Source of the DNA: Fasciolopsis buskii | Lineage: Eukaryota; Platyhelminthes; Trematoda; Plagiorchiida; Fasciolidae | Assembly: GCA_008360955.1 (NCBI GenBank) | Contig: LUCM01011216.1 | Location: 209,902-273,901 of the forward strand | Direction of reading: 5' to 3' | DNA length: 64,000 nt | In this document: positions 11,696-24,904 of the stretch, piece by piece | How the letters are laid out: each line of letters starts with the position of its first letter | Position numbering within the stretch: the stretch's first letter is position 1 | Notes under the pieces: model-generated | Seen by the model: only the letters and a program-made list of their open reading frames with translations | Databases searched by the model: none | What the model was told of the DNA's origin: nothing | Translations under genes and position numbers: made by a program

Positions 11696-12445
11696 AAAAT
11701 AGTCCTAGTGCTTGTATCGTGATCGAAGGTCCGACAAAATTATTCCAAGGCAACGTTATTCAACCGGTTTTGTTGATACTTGCCCGATTCACAGGATGGC
11801 AGTCCCTCGGTGATAACAATCCACACAGTGCTCACGGAATGGTTTTACACGAAAACAGTTGTCTTCCTGTGCTTGCTTACTTTGTTATGAATTTATTTAG
11901 TTTGCTGGTAAAGAAAAATGCTCGGCGCTGCGAGAAGTTTCGTTAAATTGGACACGTGATTCAATTTCACCCTTATCATCCACGGGGTTAGAACACAGCT
12001 ATCGGTTGCTGCCAATAAATAACCTCAGTGACAAGTGCACGGACAAAAAACTTTGATATTTGAGGGATAGCCAAATACGGTGAACACCCAAAGGTTGGAA
12101 AACGCGGCATAACTGAAGGAAAGCGGTTGATCTTGTTGCTGAGGCGTGGATTAGTCGCGTAAGTGATTTGTACCTAGATTAACTACTTACAATAAATCAT
12201 CAAACTTCTTTTGCGATCGCTGGCATCCCTCTGAAGCGACTGTCTAAACCGGCCCAAGCCAGTATTCAGAGCCTCATTTATTTTTGATTGCCTTGGTGAA
12301 CTAGTTCAGAGATTAGCCCAGAATTCCCCGGCGTTAGATCAGATTACCATTGGAAAACGCTAGCCATGGTTTGCTTCATCATTGATTTGGCCACCTTCTG
12401 TCGAATTACCAGAATCTGACATTTTGCATTAGCCGATTGGCTAGA
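11696..12445. other. unassigned
   Basis: Nothing beyond the SINE-2 copies on either side. Confidence 0.45.
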
Positions 12446-12617
12446 CAGTCTGCTATGGTCAAATGGATGAGGTCATGGTGTTCGGATGTGAAGGTCGCGG
12501 GCTCGAATCCTCCCACCGCCGATCAACTCTCTCCTCATTGGTGGCCCTCTGTCGGTCGCGACTCCCTTATTGAAAAATGATGTACACTGTTATTTCAATA
12601 ATACAAGAAATGAAAAT
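12446..12617 (+). mobile_element. SINE-2 copy
   Basis: B box GGGCTCGAATCCTCCC, body GTCGGTCGCGACTCCC and tail TGATGTACACTGTTATTTCA. The A box is diverged (TGGTCAAATGG). Confidence 0.85.
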
Positions 12618-13702
12618 ACAAAATGATTAATAAGAGCATATTAGGGCTCAGCTTAGACGTGTAGTTGTCTATACCTGTCCCGTAAATGGTCATTGAAGTT
12701 TGGACTCCGGTGAGCTGGGAATTCGTATCCTTCAATTAGGGTACTAAGCATTATTAGATAAACAGGTTTGTTTGGAAGAGGAACCTCTGTCGTGTAACAC
12801 ATCTTTAATTCGGGCTTATGGTTGGAGTTACGCATCCACCAAATGGTTACCCAAAAACTGAATTCGAAGTGCTTTTCTCGGCCGGCTTGAACGCCAGGAA
12901 ATCACTTTGGACAGAAATTAGTTCGTGAGTTCCTTTAGAAGACAACTGATCTGAATGGTGATTGTACCCAGTGTGAAACTAGGCAGACGTCTATCATCAC
13001 ATGGGTCTTTTTGACTTATTGAAACAAAATGGAACATAGAAAGATAACGATGAACGGGATATCGATTTCTTTTAATTACCCATTTTAAGCATACTGACGC
13101 TATCGATTTACTCGTCTTAAAAATACACGGTTTTTGTCTGACCTGTGTCGTGCACAGCCAGGATTTCACTGGCCTACGTAAAATCAGTATTTATGCAATA
13201 TGGTTATTTTGAACCTTGCCAAAACTTTGCTTTGTGCAACCAAATATACCAAAAGTTGTTATCGATTAAAACATTAATACAAGTTAGGATTATTTTAACA
13301 AAATTTCTGTAACCGCGGAGAAGCGCAGTTTCTGATAAGCGCCGTAATCAAATTCGCAAATTGAACGGGTATGCAGCAGTAGTAATCAAAAGTGATCATC
13401 CCGGAATTGGTACCGGCCGTGCGAGCCATATATCTCGCAATCGAATGCATTTTTATTCATTTTTACAAGCCGGATTTGTATCCCAATGTTGTTCTCGAAC
13501 CACGAAAACGCTGAGTGACTTTTTGTTTTAGGGTAAAAATAGTTAAATGTTTCCTGACACAAACAAACACTTAATTGTTTTTATTTGGGTCGTGTTTTTA
13601 GGTAGCTTTCGTACTTGTTCTAGTTTACACGTTTGCATTTTTGCCGACACGATTATAACGAACATCATGCGAGTGATCCGTAAGAAGAACAACCAAACTA
13701 AC
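12618..13702. other. unassigned; could be intron of the minus-strand gene at 13703
   Basis: An 83-codon minus frame (12918-13169) is present without clear splice sites. No repeats recognised. Confidence 0.35.
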
Positions 13703-14190
13703 CTCCGCTTCATCTTCGCCTCTTGTTGCCGGTTTGATATGCTAATCACTTCTTCGCGGAACATCTCTCTCGGGTCTCGTTTGACGCGTTGTGTCCCGGC
13801 CACGTTTCGTGATAAACAGACGGCATTGACCCTACCGATTCTCATACGGGGCTTTTGTACACCTTGATCGCCACTGCTACCCTCACCACCGCGGTCGTCA
13901 CCGTTAGTGCCGGCGATTCCGTTTGCCTCGGGTGATCCAACCTCGGATTCCTTTTCCGCCAGAGGTGAGTCCACTACATTGGTCTGACCGTGATCTGGGC
14001 GACCACGACGTGGGAAACTGTTAGATCGGGTCAGGGAAGCGTGGACGCGAACTGTCCAACAGTCGGGATTATCTGCGTCCAGACAATCGACACCTTGGTC
14101 TTCGACAAGTGAAATGAATGTTTTCCATTCCGGGCGTGTTTTGGCGTCCACGGTAAAAGCAGCAAAATGAAAACCCTGAAGTGCTCCGAT
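13703..14190 (-). CDS. internal coding exon of an unidentified protein
   Basis: This is the strongest single exon in the window. The frame stays open through the whole interval and the DNA is visibly richer in GC than its flanks. On the minus strand it follows a long pyrimidine tract (TTTCTTTCTAATTCCTCTCC) with two usable AG acceptors 15 nt apart, at 14190 and 14175. Both keep the same frame. It ends at a GTTAGT donor after 13703, leaving two bases of a codon. The N-terminal third looks folded (VDAKTRPEWKTFISLVEDQG, then a segment with two Cys). The middle is low-complexity and hydrophilic (Gly, Ser, Asp, Glu), like a disordered linker. The end is basic (…NRQQEAKMKRR). No start, stop or named domain is visible, so function is unknown. 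Confidence 0.6.
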
Positions 14191-17100
14191 CTAATTTACC
14201 AGAGACAGTGGGAGAGGAATTAGAAAGAAATCTGTTGAACGTAGAATACCGTTCCAATGTTTGGAGACATTTTAGAATTTCTGGCTTAAGAAGAGCAGTA
14301 ATTTCAAAGGGATAACGTTTGTTGAATACCGCCCTATTGAGTTAATATTTAAATTGAAACTGACTGTTACAAATCGACACATTACCGCAGAAAATCCTGT
14401 CTAAGTTATAGAAGGTAAAGAACAACCATTTTTCCATAGATCTCACGGTTGATATCGATGAGTTTGTGGGATCGATATTATACGCACTGCTCGTGAATGA
14501 TGGCGAGATCCGTATGGATATCACGCGCGAAGAAGGAAGCTGTAAATCCCGGGTTCACACCTGGATATGATGAGGGATGCTCGCCAATGTTTAGCTTTAA
14601 CCGAGACAAAACTCGAATCTGGTGCTTTCCGAGTGCAAGTTTGTTCGAATAACTTAGAAATTGAAAGTGCCAATCCTATGGACATCCAGTCAAGCATAAC
14701 AGATTCATCACGCCACACCATTTGCAAGCTATTGTGACATTCATGTAGAATATCCGTTTGGTCCACGTAGTCAAGGAGATCAAAATTAGACAACGCGATA
14801 AAAATGCATCGGATGCGACCTACAACTGACTTTAAACAGATTAATCACGGGTCAACCGACATGGTTTAACGGTTTTGATGAGGACATCTGTTAAATGGTT
14901 TGCTTAGTCCCACGAAAAGTCCAAACTCTTTACAACATAGCGCGGAAAGTCTACATTCCTCGTCAAATACAAAACGTAGAAGCGTTTAAACAGTGACAAT
15001 AATTACTCGTAAAATTTTACTGATCCGCATTGAAGGTTTGGAAGTCTGTGCGAAAACCGACAGCAATCGGAAAGAAGCACGTAGATGAGATCGTTTGCTT
15101 AATCAAATCAATGCCAAACTTCAATTGGTCATTACAAATAGAAATCAAATGGTAACGCTTTTAAAATCATTCAAACGGTTTCATTTATCCCAGTGTCTCA
15201 CACGTTGTTTATCAGCTCACTTGCACAGTTGTGGTAATGAAGACACCAGCACGAGGGATCGCGGGCCACCTTATTGAGCGTCAGATGCACATAACGAAAG
15301 GGTTGTACGAATTGATGACGCGATCCCCTCCAACCCCATTTAATAAAAACAAATTTTCTGGTCACTTCAACCGCGAAACACCTGGTCTACTCGAGTACTT
15401 GTGTACAGCACAAATCCCAAACGAGTGGCTTTCAAAGTGACCATGTTTATCACTATGTACCTGTCAGAGCTTTGCGTACAGAAGCGTTTGATCCCAAGTT
15501 TTCGTTCACCTCATTGTATGCACAAAAAAATTTCTTCCGTTCTTTACTAAAATCTATTGGTTATCTTCAACGTGCAAAAGTGTACCACAACTTGATTCAT
15601 TGTATTCGTCCCAATTTATCGGCTACAAATTGTCATGTATTGCGTTCCCAGTCGGAAAAGGATAAACAATGTAATTTCATCTGGCGGCGTCTTCTTTTCG
15701 TTCGGACAAGTTGTGCCCAGAGGATGCTGTGCTTTAGGTATTTCTCTAGGAAATTCTAGAATTTGCCAATAAAGATTAAACTAAACCTTATTAGGCATGG
15801 CTGAACACAGGCTTTTTCTAGAACTGTTTCGAAATTTTACTTTTAACCACATTTCGGAACCCTACTGTGAATGCACAAAATTTCTGACCTGTGTTTGTCA
15901 GAATCTGCACTGTTGCACTTATTCTCTGAAAACGAAGCCAAGTGTGGTTTGCATCAACCACGGTTAGTTGATGTCAGTTAAGTTCTCTAATCAAACTGAC
16001 CTTGTTAAAAGCTCGCCAGAATTAGAGCAATAACATCGTTAACAGCATGGCTCGTAAATTATCAACATTCGAACAAATTTAACCCGGTAATTATTCTAGG
16101 ATTATCCCACAAGTCTTCCATTTGGAAATCTTCTGTTCAATCTGTGGACACGATGAAGGAAATGCACAAATGATCATCTCTACCGGGGACAACACTCGAT
16201 TCTGGTGTTTCCCCAGCATAGGGCTGACCAGATGACTTGGGGTTTGTGCGTAAAAAGATGAGTCTGAAGGGTAGTCAGTCAGGCATAGAAAAAGTTAATT
16301 CCAGGCGCTACTCGCTAGCAGTTGTGAATGAGCCGTATATGCATTTAAATAAAAATATTTCATTTCTCCTTCATAAAACACTAGCCGACCAGAGGCTACC
16401 AAAAGGGCTGCTATCTGTGGCCATCAGAATGGAATATAAAAAACCAAAAAATGTTTCATTTCTACCCCGAATCGGAATGCCCACTTTCGGTCGGCATCAT
16501 CGTTCAATGATATCCACATAGTTTCATTTACAATGAGCTTAAGATAGTACAAATATACTTCCTTCTATTTTGTGAACAAGACCGATTTACTTTCGGTCGA
16601 AATCATGGTTTATTAGGCTGGTTGGCAAAGTAGTAACCGTTCAAGTATGCTCCCACTAGGCATGTTGCTGACTTGAAAACTTAAAAACAATTATTCTGAG
16701 GGATATCTTAACCGAGACCAAAATGATATGGCTTAAAAGCCAGTATGCCCTAATATCACCACTTCTCACTCTGGATTGCAGAAATTCTTTATGAATTAAT
16801 CTGCGTTGAAAATAATCTGCCATTACATTTTTTGCTAGTGTCTCCAAGTAAGATGGTTGTACGGTCAGTTTTCTAATAACGACTTAGGTGCTTGTAAGAA
16901 CGAATCACATTCGAAAGCTAAAGACTATGCAACTTTCGTAGAACGCGGCGAAACAGTCTGTCAGATTGTGCCAGTCTTTCTATAGAGAGAAAAATCTGTC
17001 TTCACAAGCACGCTGGAAATGTTTTTATCTTCCCTCTATCTGTTTACTTTTGTCAAACTGGAATTTATACGTGTCACGTGAAAAAATCGTCTGACAACAG

Positions 17101-17244
17101 AGAGGCCGTAAGCTGAAGCAAGTCTATATTTCTGCTTGCTGCGACTGTGAATCTGTAAATCTGAGAAATTTCGTTCGGTGACAACCGTGCCAATTGGACT
17201 CATTAAACAAATCTAGATTATTAATTGCTCTTTTTAATATATTT
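14191..17244. other. unassigned 3 kb; one dispersed repeat pair
   Basis: A shared motif, ACAAAACTCGAATCTGGTGC near 14605 and ACAACACTCGATTCTGGTGT near 16190 (both plus), indicates a diverged dispersed repeat. Open frames at 15472-15759 and 16237-16521 have no support. Confidence 0.4.
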
Positions 17245-17410
17245 AACGCTTTATCCTTTTACAACTTTAACAAACAAAGAAGCGGCAGTGCACTCCACTC
17301 TCAGGAGAAGAATGGTGACCGACAAAGCTATCAAATGGGGAAGTTTCCCGGCGGTGGGAGGACTCGAACCTGCGCCCTTTGCGTGGAAACATCGTAATAT
17401 CGACAGCTTG
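17245..17410 (-). mobile_element. SINE-2, diverged copy
   Basis: Inverted head GGCGGTGGGAGGACTCGAAC near 17351. The body and tail toward 17245 are eroded. Confidence 0.75.
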
Positions 17411-19438
17411 AAGAACAACAGTGAAAACGATTCCACAGGTTCAATATTTCCACTTAAGGACCGACACTACTGGCGTAATCGGACGTGAATGGTGGAGCCA
17501 CGCCTAGTGTTCGGTAGAGGTTCTGTTCCCCTGGCCACAATTCGAATTCTCACCTCTCGGCCGATTTGCTGGCTGACATCGTGTTCACTAAAAGATGTAC
17601 TTCGAAGTTTCATTTGTAGGTAAATGGCACAAATTTGGCCACGCTACAAAGCAATCTTTATCACGAAACATTTTTTGGCTTGATATCAAATACGACAAAC
17701 CATTTAATGAACGTCCATATTTCGGAGAAGTGTTTGTATAGAACCTTGTGAATGTATCCGGTGATATAATAGTCTGTGTCATGAGAGATCATTCAACTAG
17801 ACAAGCTAGTGACCCGGTAATAAAGACCCGCGACGAAAGGCGAATGATCTTTATTCAAATTAACTCATAACTGTCTCGTACCAACAACTACGGCACTGTC
17901 AAAAGAAGTCGCTAGTTTTGTTGGCTGAATCATGCAATCAAACGACTATTGAAACGAACTGATTGCCTACCAGTTGTATTTTTCGGGCTTATATTTTATT
18001 GTACAATAAAGAAATGTCCCGAAGTGTCAATCGTGACATTTTCGTGATTTGAACACCATTGCTAAAGGGGAGTGATTTTTGATCAAGCATTCGATTGTCT
18101 CAGTTTATGGAAGAGGGTGCATGATGCATGTTATAGACCAATGGAGATCGACGTCACATAGCAACGAAGCATGCATTAGTGACATTGTCGGCGTAGATGT
18201 AGATGTAAACAGATGTGATTTATGCACGCTTAAGAGCTATTTCCCATGAATGAGACTGTCGATAGAACACCGGCATTACTCTGATATGATTGGCAGAAGT
18301 TGCGTGACAGGTGGATATCTTCAAGGGACCGGCACATGCCAGCTGAGACACTAGTCATCCAACTGTCTGAAAACAGGGCTGCAAACTTTATTGCTATGAG
18401 GTCATCACATTTTCAAGTGGAATTCATTCTTCCGGTTTTTATGAATTGACTCTGTTTGGGCAAATTCATGGGTTGCAAAGCCTTGGAATATTGCCAAGTC
18501 ATGACGTCTGGATGAACCGTACATGTGGATTGTTCACGGATTGTTGATTTTAAATGAACGATTGTCTGCAATCATCTTCTGGAACATTTGAATAGCCTCT
18601 GAGATTGCCAGGCAAACATGGGGCACAGTTCCACGGGAATCAGTTCAAATATTCTTGTAAACAAAAAAAGCACATCAGCATTCGAATCATGGGAAATCCA
18701 CATGAATGATAAGTTCACTTGGAAGTCACACGGTGACTTATCGAAAACCATTCATTGATTAGTCAATGTTAACATATTAAAAAGCACATACCCGCTCATT
18801 TGGCTTCTATGATATGGATAGTATGTGTGCACACATGTGTGCTTGCTTAGACTATACTGATGTCTGCATGGGTGGATGTATGCAGGTATGTTTGTATGTA
18901 CGTCTGCATACTAGTGTGTAGGTGTTCATGACAGTATATAAGTAGAGTTTATCACCGATGCACAAAGGCTAATGCCAACCCAGTTAGGCAGTATGAAAGT
19001 AGGCCGATTCTCCGCCATCAGATTTTGTTTTAGAATTGTGTGAGGCTCAAACCACGCAAGGCCGCGCGTGCACTTAAAAAGAACTAGGAATTAGCGGTTT
19101 AATTTGAGCTATTTGCAATGTGTCTACGACTTCCGTACGCAGTTAGCAAAAAGATGAAGAAGTAGGCTTGATAAAAAGTGTAAATGAAGAAGTATGATTT
19201 AATTATTTCCTTCCATTGATGCGCATGAATTGTATCTAATCAACTGGGTGTTTCAACAGACTTCGGCAAAGTAGAGGGAACAACCCGTTGAGTTTATTCG
19301 ATCTAATTTAATTAATCAATGCTTGCAACTGGGTTTGACTAATCATGTCCGAATCACCGTTTGCCAACATGACTGACGGCATCTTCACTGAAACTGCATA
19401 GGAAAAGGTTATGAGCACCGAGTTGCAGATTGCAATGA
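17411..19438. other. unassigned; TG/GTATG-rich low-complexity patch
   Basis: At about 18826-18945 there is a purine/pyrimidine-alternating stretch rich in TGTG, TGCA and GTATG words, including a self-complementary GTGTGCACAC. No gene seen. Confidence 0.45.
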
Positions 19439-19612
19439 CCGGCGGTGTCCAAACGGATAATGTCGTGGCGTTCAGACGTGAAGGTCGGGAGTTCGAATCC
19501 TCCCACTGCTGGTCAATTTCCCCACTTGGCAGCCCTTTGCTGGCCGCAGCCCTCTTCCTGAAAATTGATGTCAATTGTTATTTCATTTATAGAGGAAGTA
19601 AAAGATAAAAGG
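19439..19612 (+). mobile_element. SINE-2 copy, well preserved
   Basis: A box GGTGTCCAAACGG, B box GAGTTCGAATCCTCCC, body TTTGCTGGCCGCAGCCC, tail ending GAAGTAAAAGATAAAA. Confidence 0.9.
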
Positions 19613-20809
19613 TAATCATATGCTGTCTATCTCATTTGCTTCTCTGTATCATCCATAGAAGGTGATGATGGCCATATTATTGATGACGAGAAAAGTAGTA
19701 TAAGTACCAATGCCAGCTGACAGGGGAAGTGTAAAAAAATGTTTCGTCGGAATGGAATTTGCTAATTCCAAGAGACTGACTCGAATGAAACATTCTGAAA
19801 ATAACTATCGGGCAATCCCACCGACAAACTGGCTGAAATTCGCTCTCTGTCACACAAATATATATTTATATATTCGATTAATTTGGGGTCCAGTCCTTGT
19901 TTGAGCTCGATGAACGAGCACATCACGTCCGTGTGACCATGTTCGCCAATATCCACGTGATGAAGCTACTCTTAATAGAACAGTACTACATTGGGGGTGC
20001 AAAAGTCAATATTCACCCATGGATAATAGCAGTGAAGTAGTCGTCTTATTGTGGCTATGCTTTTCGATCGATGGATCAGAGCAGCGTAAATGAAAAAAAG
20101 TTGCTCATGTTGAGAATGTAGAGAACACTGACGAACTTTGGTCAGAGAAATCAGATGCTCGGTATAACCAAGTATAATTTTCCAAAAATTGTTGAAAACA
20201 GATTTGTGTAATGGAGTAGTGACTGGTCAACCAGGACACCAACTGATCAGGTGGATTAGTAAAAAAAAGCATTTCGCCTTAAAAAGTGCAATTTTATGAG
20301 ATCCGAATATGTACTACCAACATTTTTCAAGCCAGTTTGGTGTTTTTCAACTCTCAAAGGTTTTGGCTATTGGATTTTCTCGGGTACTAAAACCTGCCAT
20401 AGTCCTTCACTTTTTCCCTCCGAAGTCAAACACGTTTTGCCATTTGGAAAAATGAACCAGGAGGAGATGGAGGCAGACTTGACAGAGAGTAAAGGAAGAT
20501 GAAAAATAGATCAGGCAAACGGTAACTCGTTTTATTAGGTCACGTGAAGTCAACGGGAAACGACTTTGTTGGTTCCATCGTGAAAGACTTAATGACCTAA
20601 GATATAAAAAATAGGTCACAAAGTGCCCTGAACAGATAGAATTGGACAGATAGTAAACGAAAATATCAACCTGATTTCTATTTTACTTGCATCCTATCAT
20701 TTGCACAAAATCTCAGACTAGAAATAAATGGAAAGAAATAGGTAAACGGTGCGGTTAGGAGATTTCATGTATTTGGGAATAAGCATTTAGCGAGAACACA
20801 GCAATCAGT
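19613..20809. other. unassigned
   Basis: Nothing supportable. Short frames only. Confidence 0.45.
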
Positions 20810-20975
20810 AGTGGTCGGGTAGTGATTAACATGAAATTTCAACCCAAAATCACGGGTTTGATTCCTATCATCACCGGTCAGGCTGACCAGTTGGCAACCC
20901 TCGGTTTGCACCGACCGCCTTCGAGAGTATCACGTGATTTGTAATTTCGATAATGAAGTAAAGGATAGAATGAAG
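20810..20975 (+). mobile_element. SINE-2, old copy
   Basis: B-box relic GGGTTTGATTCCTATC, the conserved CACCGGTCAG join, TTGGCAACCCTCGG body and a GTAATTTCGATAATGAAGTA tail. The A box is almost lost. Confidence 0.65.
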
Positions 20976-22051
20976 AAAAGGAACGTTGCCATTGGAAGTA
21001 ATGATAAGTCCATGATCCGGTGTCGATTTTCACGTGAAAATGCTTTAGGCTTGATGTACATTTTGTGAATTAGGGAACCAGTTAGTGAAAATTTTCGACT
21101 TCGGTTAAAGGAATGAGCTTGGAGAATGGTTCGAGACAGATTGTTTTAAGAACGTCTAACCAATAAAGCCAACGAATTCCAACTGTGGGGAAGCATTTTC
21201 CAAAATGTCAAGGTTGATTTGATCTTCGAGTTCACGAGTGGAAGCAGTGCACCAGCCCGAATTTCAGGAGGCTCTTATCTTACTCAACGGGGCACCAACA
21301 TTAAATTACAAGTTGAATAAACTAGTTGGAAAGTAGTGTGTGTCGAAAGAATAAATGAAATATTCTAAGAAGATCAAGTTTTGACGGGAGTTTGCTGGAT
21401 CTAAAACGTGTGCCAAACGGTAGATCAAATATTTCATAGTACGAAGATCAGCGTACGAAGACGATCGCAACTATACAGTTCAGAAACAAAAGTTCGTGAT
21501 TTCCAAGAGAATTATGCAACGATAAATCGATACTAACCGCCGAAATTCAATTAGGCAATCCTTAAAAGAAAAAAGGCTAGTTCTTCGTTATTCTACATTT
21601 CTACGCCAGATTTGAGTTTATTTAGCAAAACAAATTGCCCGAAGCTTTTAGAAGAAAAAAACGTGATCAACAAAATCGGTTGTCCGATGTTTAGAAGATT
21701 CGAATCCAGGATAGTTACACTGCAAATAATATTGGTTTTATAAGGTGACAATCAGCTCGGCGAGAGACAGGCGATTCGGGGATGTGAAGTGACAATGTCT
21801 GGGCCAGTGGGTTCAATAAGTCAGCTTAATTTGTACCAATGGACAGTCCAGATAGGCATGGTTTTGGAGTAATCCCAAGACATACTTATCAATATCGTAC
21901 CTGATGCAGATTTTAGATTTACCAGACGATTGAGATAACTATTTAGCAAATGCGAAAACAACTACTTTTATCGCAAAAGGTCCGGCCCATCAGCTTCAAC
22001 AATGCTAATGGGATACTTGTATTTTTTAAACGCAACTGGTCTCTCAGTGTT
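20976..22051. other. unassigned
   Basis: No repeat or exon I can support. Confidence 0.45.
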
Positions 22052-22211
22052 AGACCGGCAGTGGCCAAGCGGATAAGGTCGTGGCGTTTGGACGTGAGGG
22101 TCGCGGGTTCGAATCCTCTAACTGCCGGTCAACTTCCCCACTTGGCAGCCCTCTGCTGGCCGCGGCCCCCTTCCTGAAAAAATGGCGTACATGGTCATTT
22201 CATTGGTAAAG
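22052..22211 (+). mobile_element. SINE-2 copy, close to consensus
   Basis: GGCAGTGGCCAAGCGGATAA and GGTTCGAATCC are intact as A and B boxes. The body CTCTGCTGGCCGCGGCCCCC is clean, and the tail is truncated near TTTCATTGGTAAAGAG. Confidence 0.9.
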
Positions 22212-23539
22212 AGCTGCTCTCGTCCGTAAGATATTGACATAATCACTGACCGTTTGTCATTCTACTATTGTTTGATGGGTTCTACCGAGATTCCAAAGAA
22301 AGCTTTTCAGAACAACACCAACAGTAGGCGGAAAAATTTATCTTATCTTATTTAGCCAAACTTCTATAAAACTACAAACTGGTCGAAAAGGACCAATGCA
22401 TTAGCTCACACTGTGTTAGATCTACAAGAACAATGAATCTCCTCTATAAGGAACTGGGAATCTTTTGTTTTGAATAATAGTTGTTCATTATTAAACAAAC
22501 TTTCAAATGCTTTCGATTCAATGGGTACCTTCGTAGCAATTCTAAGAAGTATGCTTTAGAATGTCGTAGGCTCGCAGTCCATTCCCAACTGACGGCGTCA
22601 ACGTGAATGTCTGCACACAGTCTGTTCTCATCCCTCACAAAGGGTTGGAGATTCAAGGCTTAAACAAGCGATTATCACCGACATCATTTTACAAGTTAGA
22701 TCGAAAAGCCAAACATGACTTCAGCCGTTTAACACAAAGCTACTTTAGGTCAACTACCAATTGCTATGGGAGTCAGACTAAGTATGTTTCAAGAAGATAG
22801 ACTGAAGACCCATTGAATTGTCATGTTTTATCCGGGCACGTGATCTTCAAGGGTTGCATTGTGACCAAAAGGCCAGTTTATGGGTGCAACAGACGTATTA
22901 CCAATTATTAACATTCCTAAACTGAGGCTTTTCGCTCAGTCATGAATTCAAAAAATCGATAGTCATTCTGCTAATGTTTTTCGGATCTTCGGACCCTTAT
23001 GCTGCTATTGCGAAAAACTAATACCGAACTTTCGAATAGGACCGGGAGTGAAAAACAATTGGATAATTTTCGAGTGCTTTCACACGGTCCCGGAAACTAC
23101 TAGAATCATGTTTTGTTCACAAAAAATGCCATGCACACTACACCAGACCGTTTTAGATTAGTAGTTATATATTCATTGGGAGATATGGGAATCAGACCGC
23201 TTACGAATTTATGGGAAAGCAAGTTAGAAAGAATGGTTATTACGAGGGAGAGAACTTGTGTGAAATGGAACAACAAAAACGCCCTGGGATAAAGGTTATT
23301 CGTTTGATCTTGCCGATTTAGTGAAGTAAAGTTTATTTTTTGTGTTAAATTTCAGTAGAATCTAGCTAGAGGATGTGATGAATTGCCAAGAAATAAAGAA
23401 TCGAGCAGAATAGAAAACAATTTATCTATTAAGTTAATGACAGCAATATTTAGTTGCTAGTCTAATTAATCGATGAAACAAGAACAAGTCGCTTGTGAAT
23501 ATTTTAATACGAAGTTATTCATTATACGCTCTGAACGAT
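22212..23539. other. unassigned
   Basis: No recognisable element. Confidence 0.45.
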
Positions 23540-23690
23540 AAACTCTGACAGGTGTTCCATCGTTGGCTGAAATCATCAGGTGAATCAAAACTCGACCTGG
23601 GGACGACTGATTATGAATCCGAGGCTTTAGCCATTACACAAACTGGGCAAGGTCCTAGCAATTTATGAAACTGCATTACACGGAAACCAC
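23540..23690 (-). mobile_element. SINE-1, degenerate copy
   Basis: Inverted body and head relics, including GAAATCATCAG (body) and GGCTTTAGCCATTACACAA (the A-box side, CCATTACGC in good copies). Confidence 0.5.
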
Positions 23691-24343
23691 CAATTGGCAG
23701 TCGAAATGGACGCCCACAGGTTGTCTGGGTAAAGTAATCGAATCACGCGTGGCATGAGTCCTATCTAGATTGATTTGTCCCATTTTGTGTCACTTTACAT
23801 GCATTCAGCATACAAGATGAATACAATCTTCGGATCAGCCGACTAAAATTCTGCTATATCCCCTCACTACTACCTCCGCCGACAATATGTTGCTATCATC
23901 AACGCATTTCCGCATGATATGCCATCGCCTTTCTGACTTATTCACTATAGTACTCGGATCGGCACTCTGGGTGCGAAAGTTCCTACAAAATTAATTGTTT
24001 ACGCTCGTCATTTAAGTATATGCCAAGCTTTTGACATCCGTACGCCTTTACACATTAGCTCTGTCAGTGTAAGAGATACGGTTTCACTTCGTTTTTTGGT
24101 AAAGCATACCATCGTTTGCTGATTTTCGGAAGGCTTTATGATAGGGCTGCTCACGGATTGAATCAGCAGAAGTAAGTTTGTCTAACTAGGCCTCCGAACA
24201 ACGATATCTTTTCATTTTCATTGTTTTACCCGTGGAATCCAGTGAACCGCTAGCAATCTCAAATGGAAACTTCGTCTTTTCGGCAGGATCTTTCACTCCG
24301 GTTGCTAAGACTGGTTCACTGAACATTCTTTGCGTCCACCACT

Positions 24344-24904
24344 TCAAAAATCTCCTGTCTCTTGAATTCTAGTCCGAATATCGTTATGGTCGAATTGAAG
24401 TAACGTCGTTGATCTTTCCAGGAAGGATTCATCTGATGAAGGCTCTGATACTTCATGTGAATGAGAAGAGAGAGAGATCAAAGTCAATAAAAGATTAGTC
24501 AGCTGATCAGTCGATTTCTCAGGGAAAATTCGGTCAATGGCCGAAGAAAAAGTCCAGCTTAGGATAGTCATGATGTTGACAGCTTTTGTCATTAAAGGAG
24601 AGGTGAAGGAATTCTTGTTTTCACTGTTAGACTGACAAAATAAATCCCCGAATGAAAGAAGGGCATTAGCGAAAACACAACAAGACTATCTTCCTCACCA
24701 GTACAAATATTTCCGGTGTACCAGTTACGCAATACTTTTTTTCTTGAATTAGAGTCCTGTTTCCATAATTGTCCATGACACAATACTCCTAGAAATGATA
24801 ATGTTACTAACTCCCTGCTCAAAGAACAAACAGACCCAGGAGGCTTGGAAAAGTACATCTTGGCAACTCACAAAATTTTGACTTTTCGATCGAATTTCGG
24901 GCAT
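24344..24904 (-). CDS. candidate compact three-exon gene (136 residues)
   Basis: Three minus-strand exons, all in phase 0: 24872-24904 (11 codons, MPEIRSKSQNF), 24699-24788 (30 codons, starts EYCVMDNYGNRTL) and 24344-24631 (95 codons plus TGA, starts SNSENKNSFTSPLM). Donors are GTGAGT and GTGAGG. Acceptors are pyrimidine-rich TTATCATTTCTAG and TTATTTTGTCAG. The introns are 83 and 67 nt. Exon 2 has two Cys and an NRT sequon, hinting at an extracellular segment; exon 3 is Ser/Leu-rich with an acidic stretch. No signal peptide is evident at the proposed start, and exon 1 may begin further upstream. No family is recognised. The first two exons are both multiples of three, as in fluke micro-exon genes. 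That comparison is suggestive only. Confidence 0.4.

Noticed and set aside
22054..22130. Functional tRNA gene
   Set aside because: The A and B boxes look tRNA-like, but the same head plus body and tail recurs many times: it is a SINE-2.
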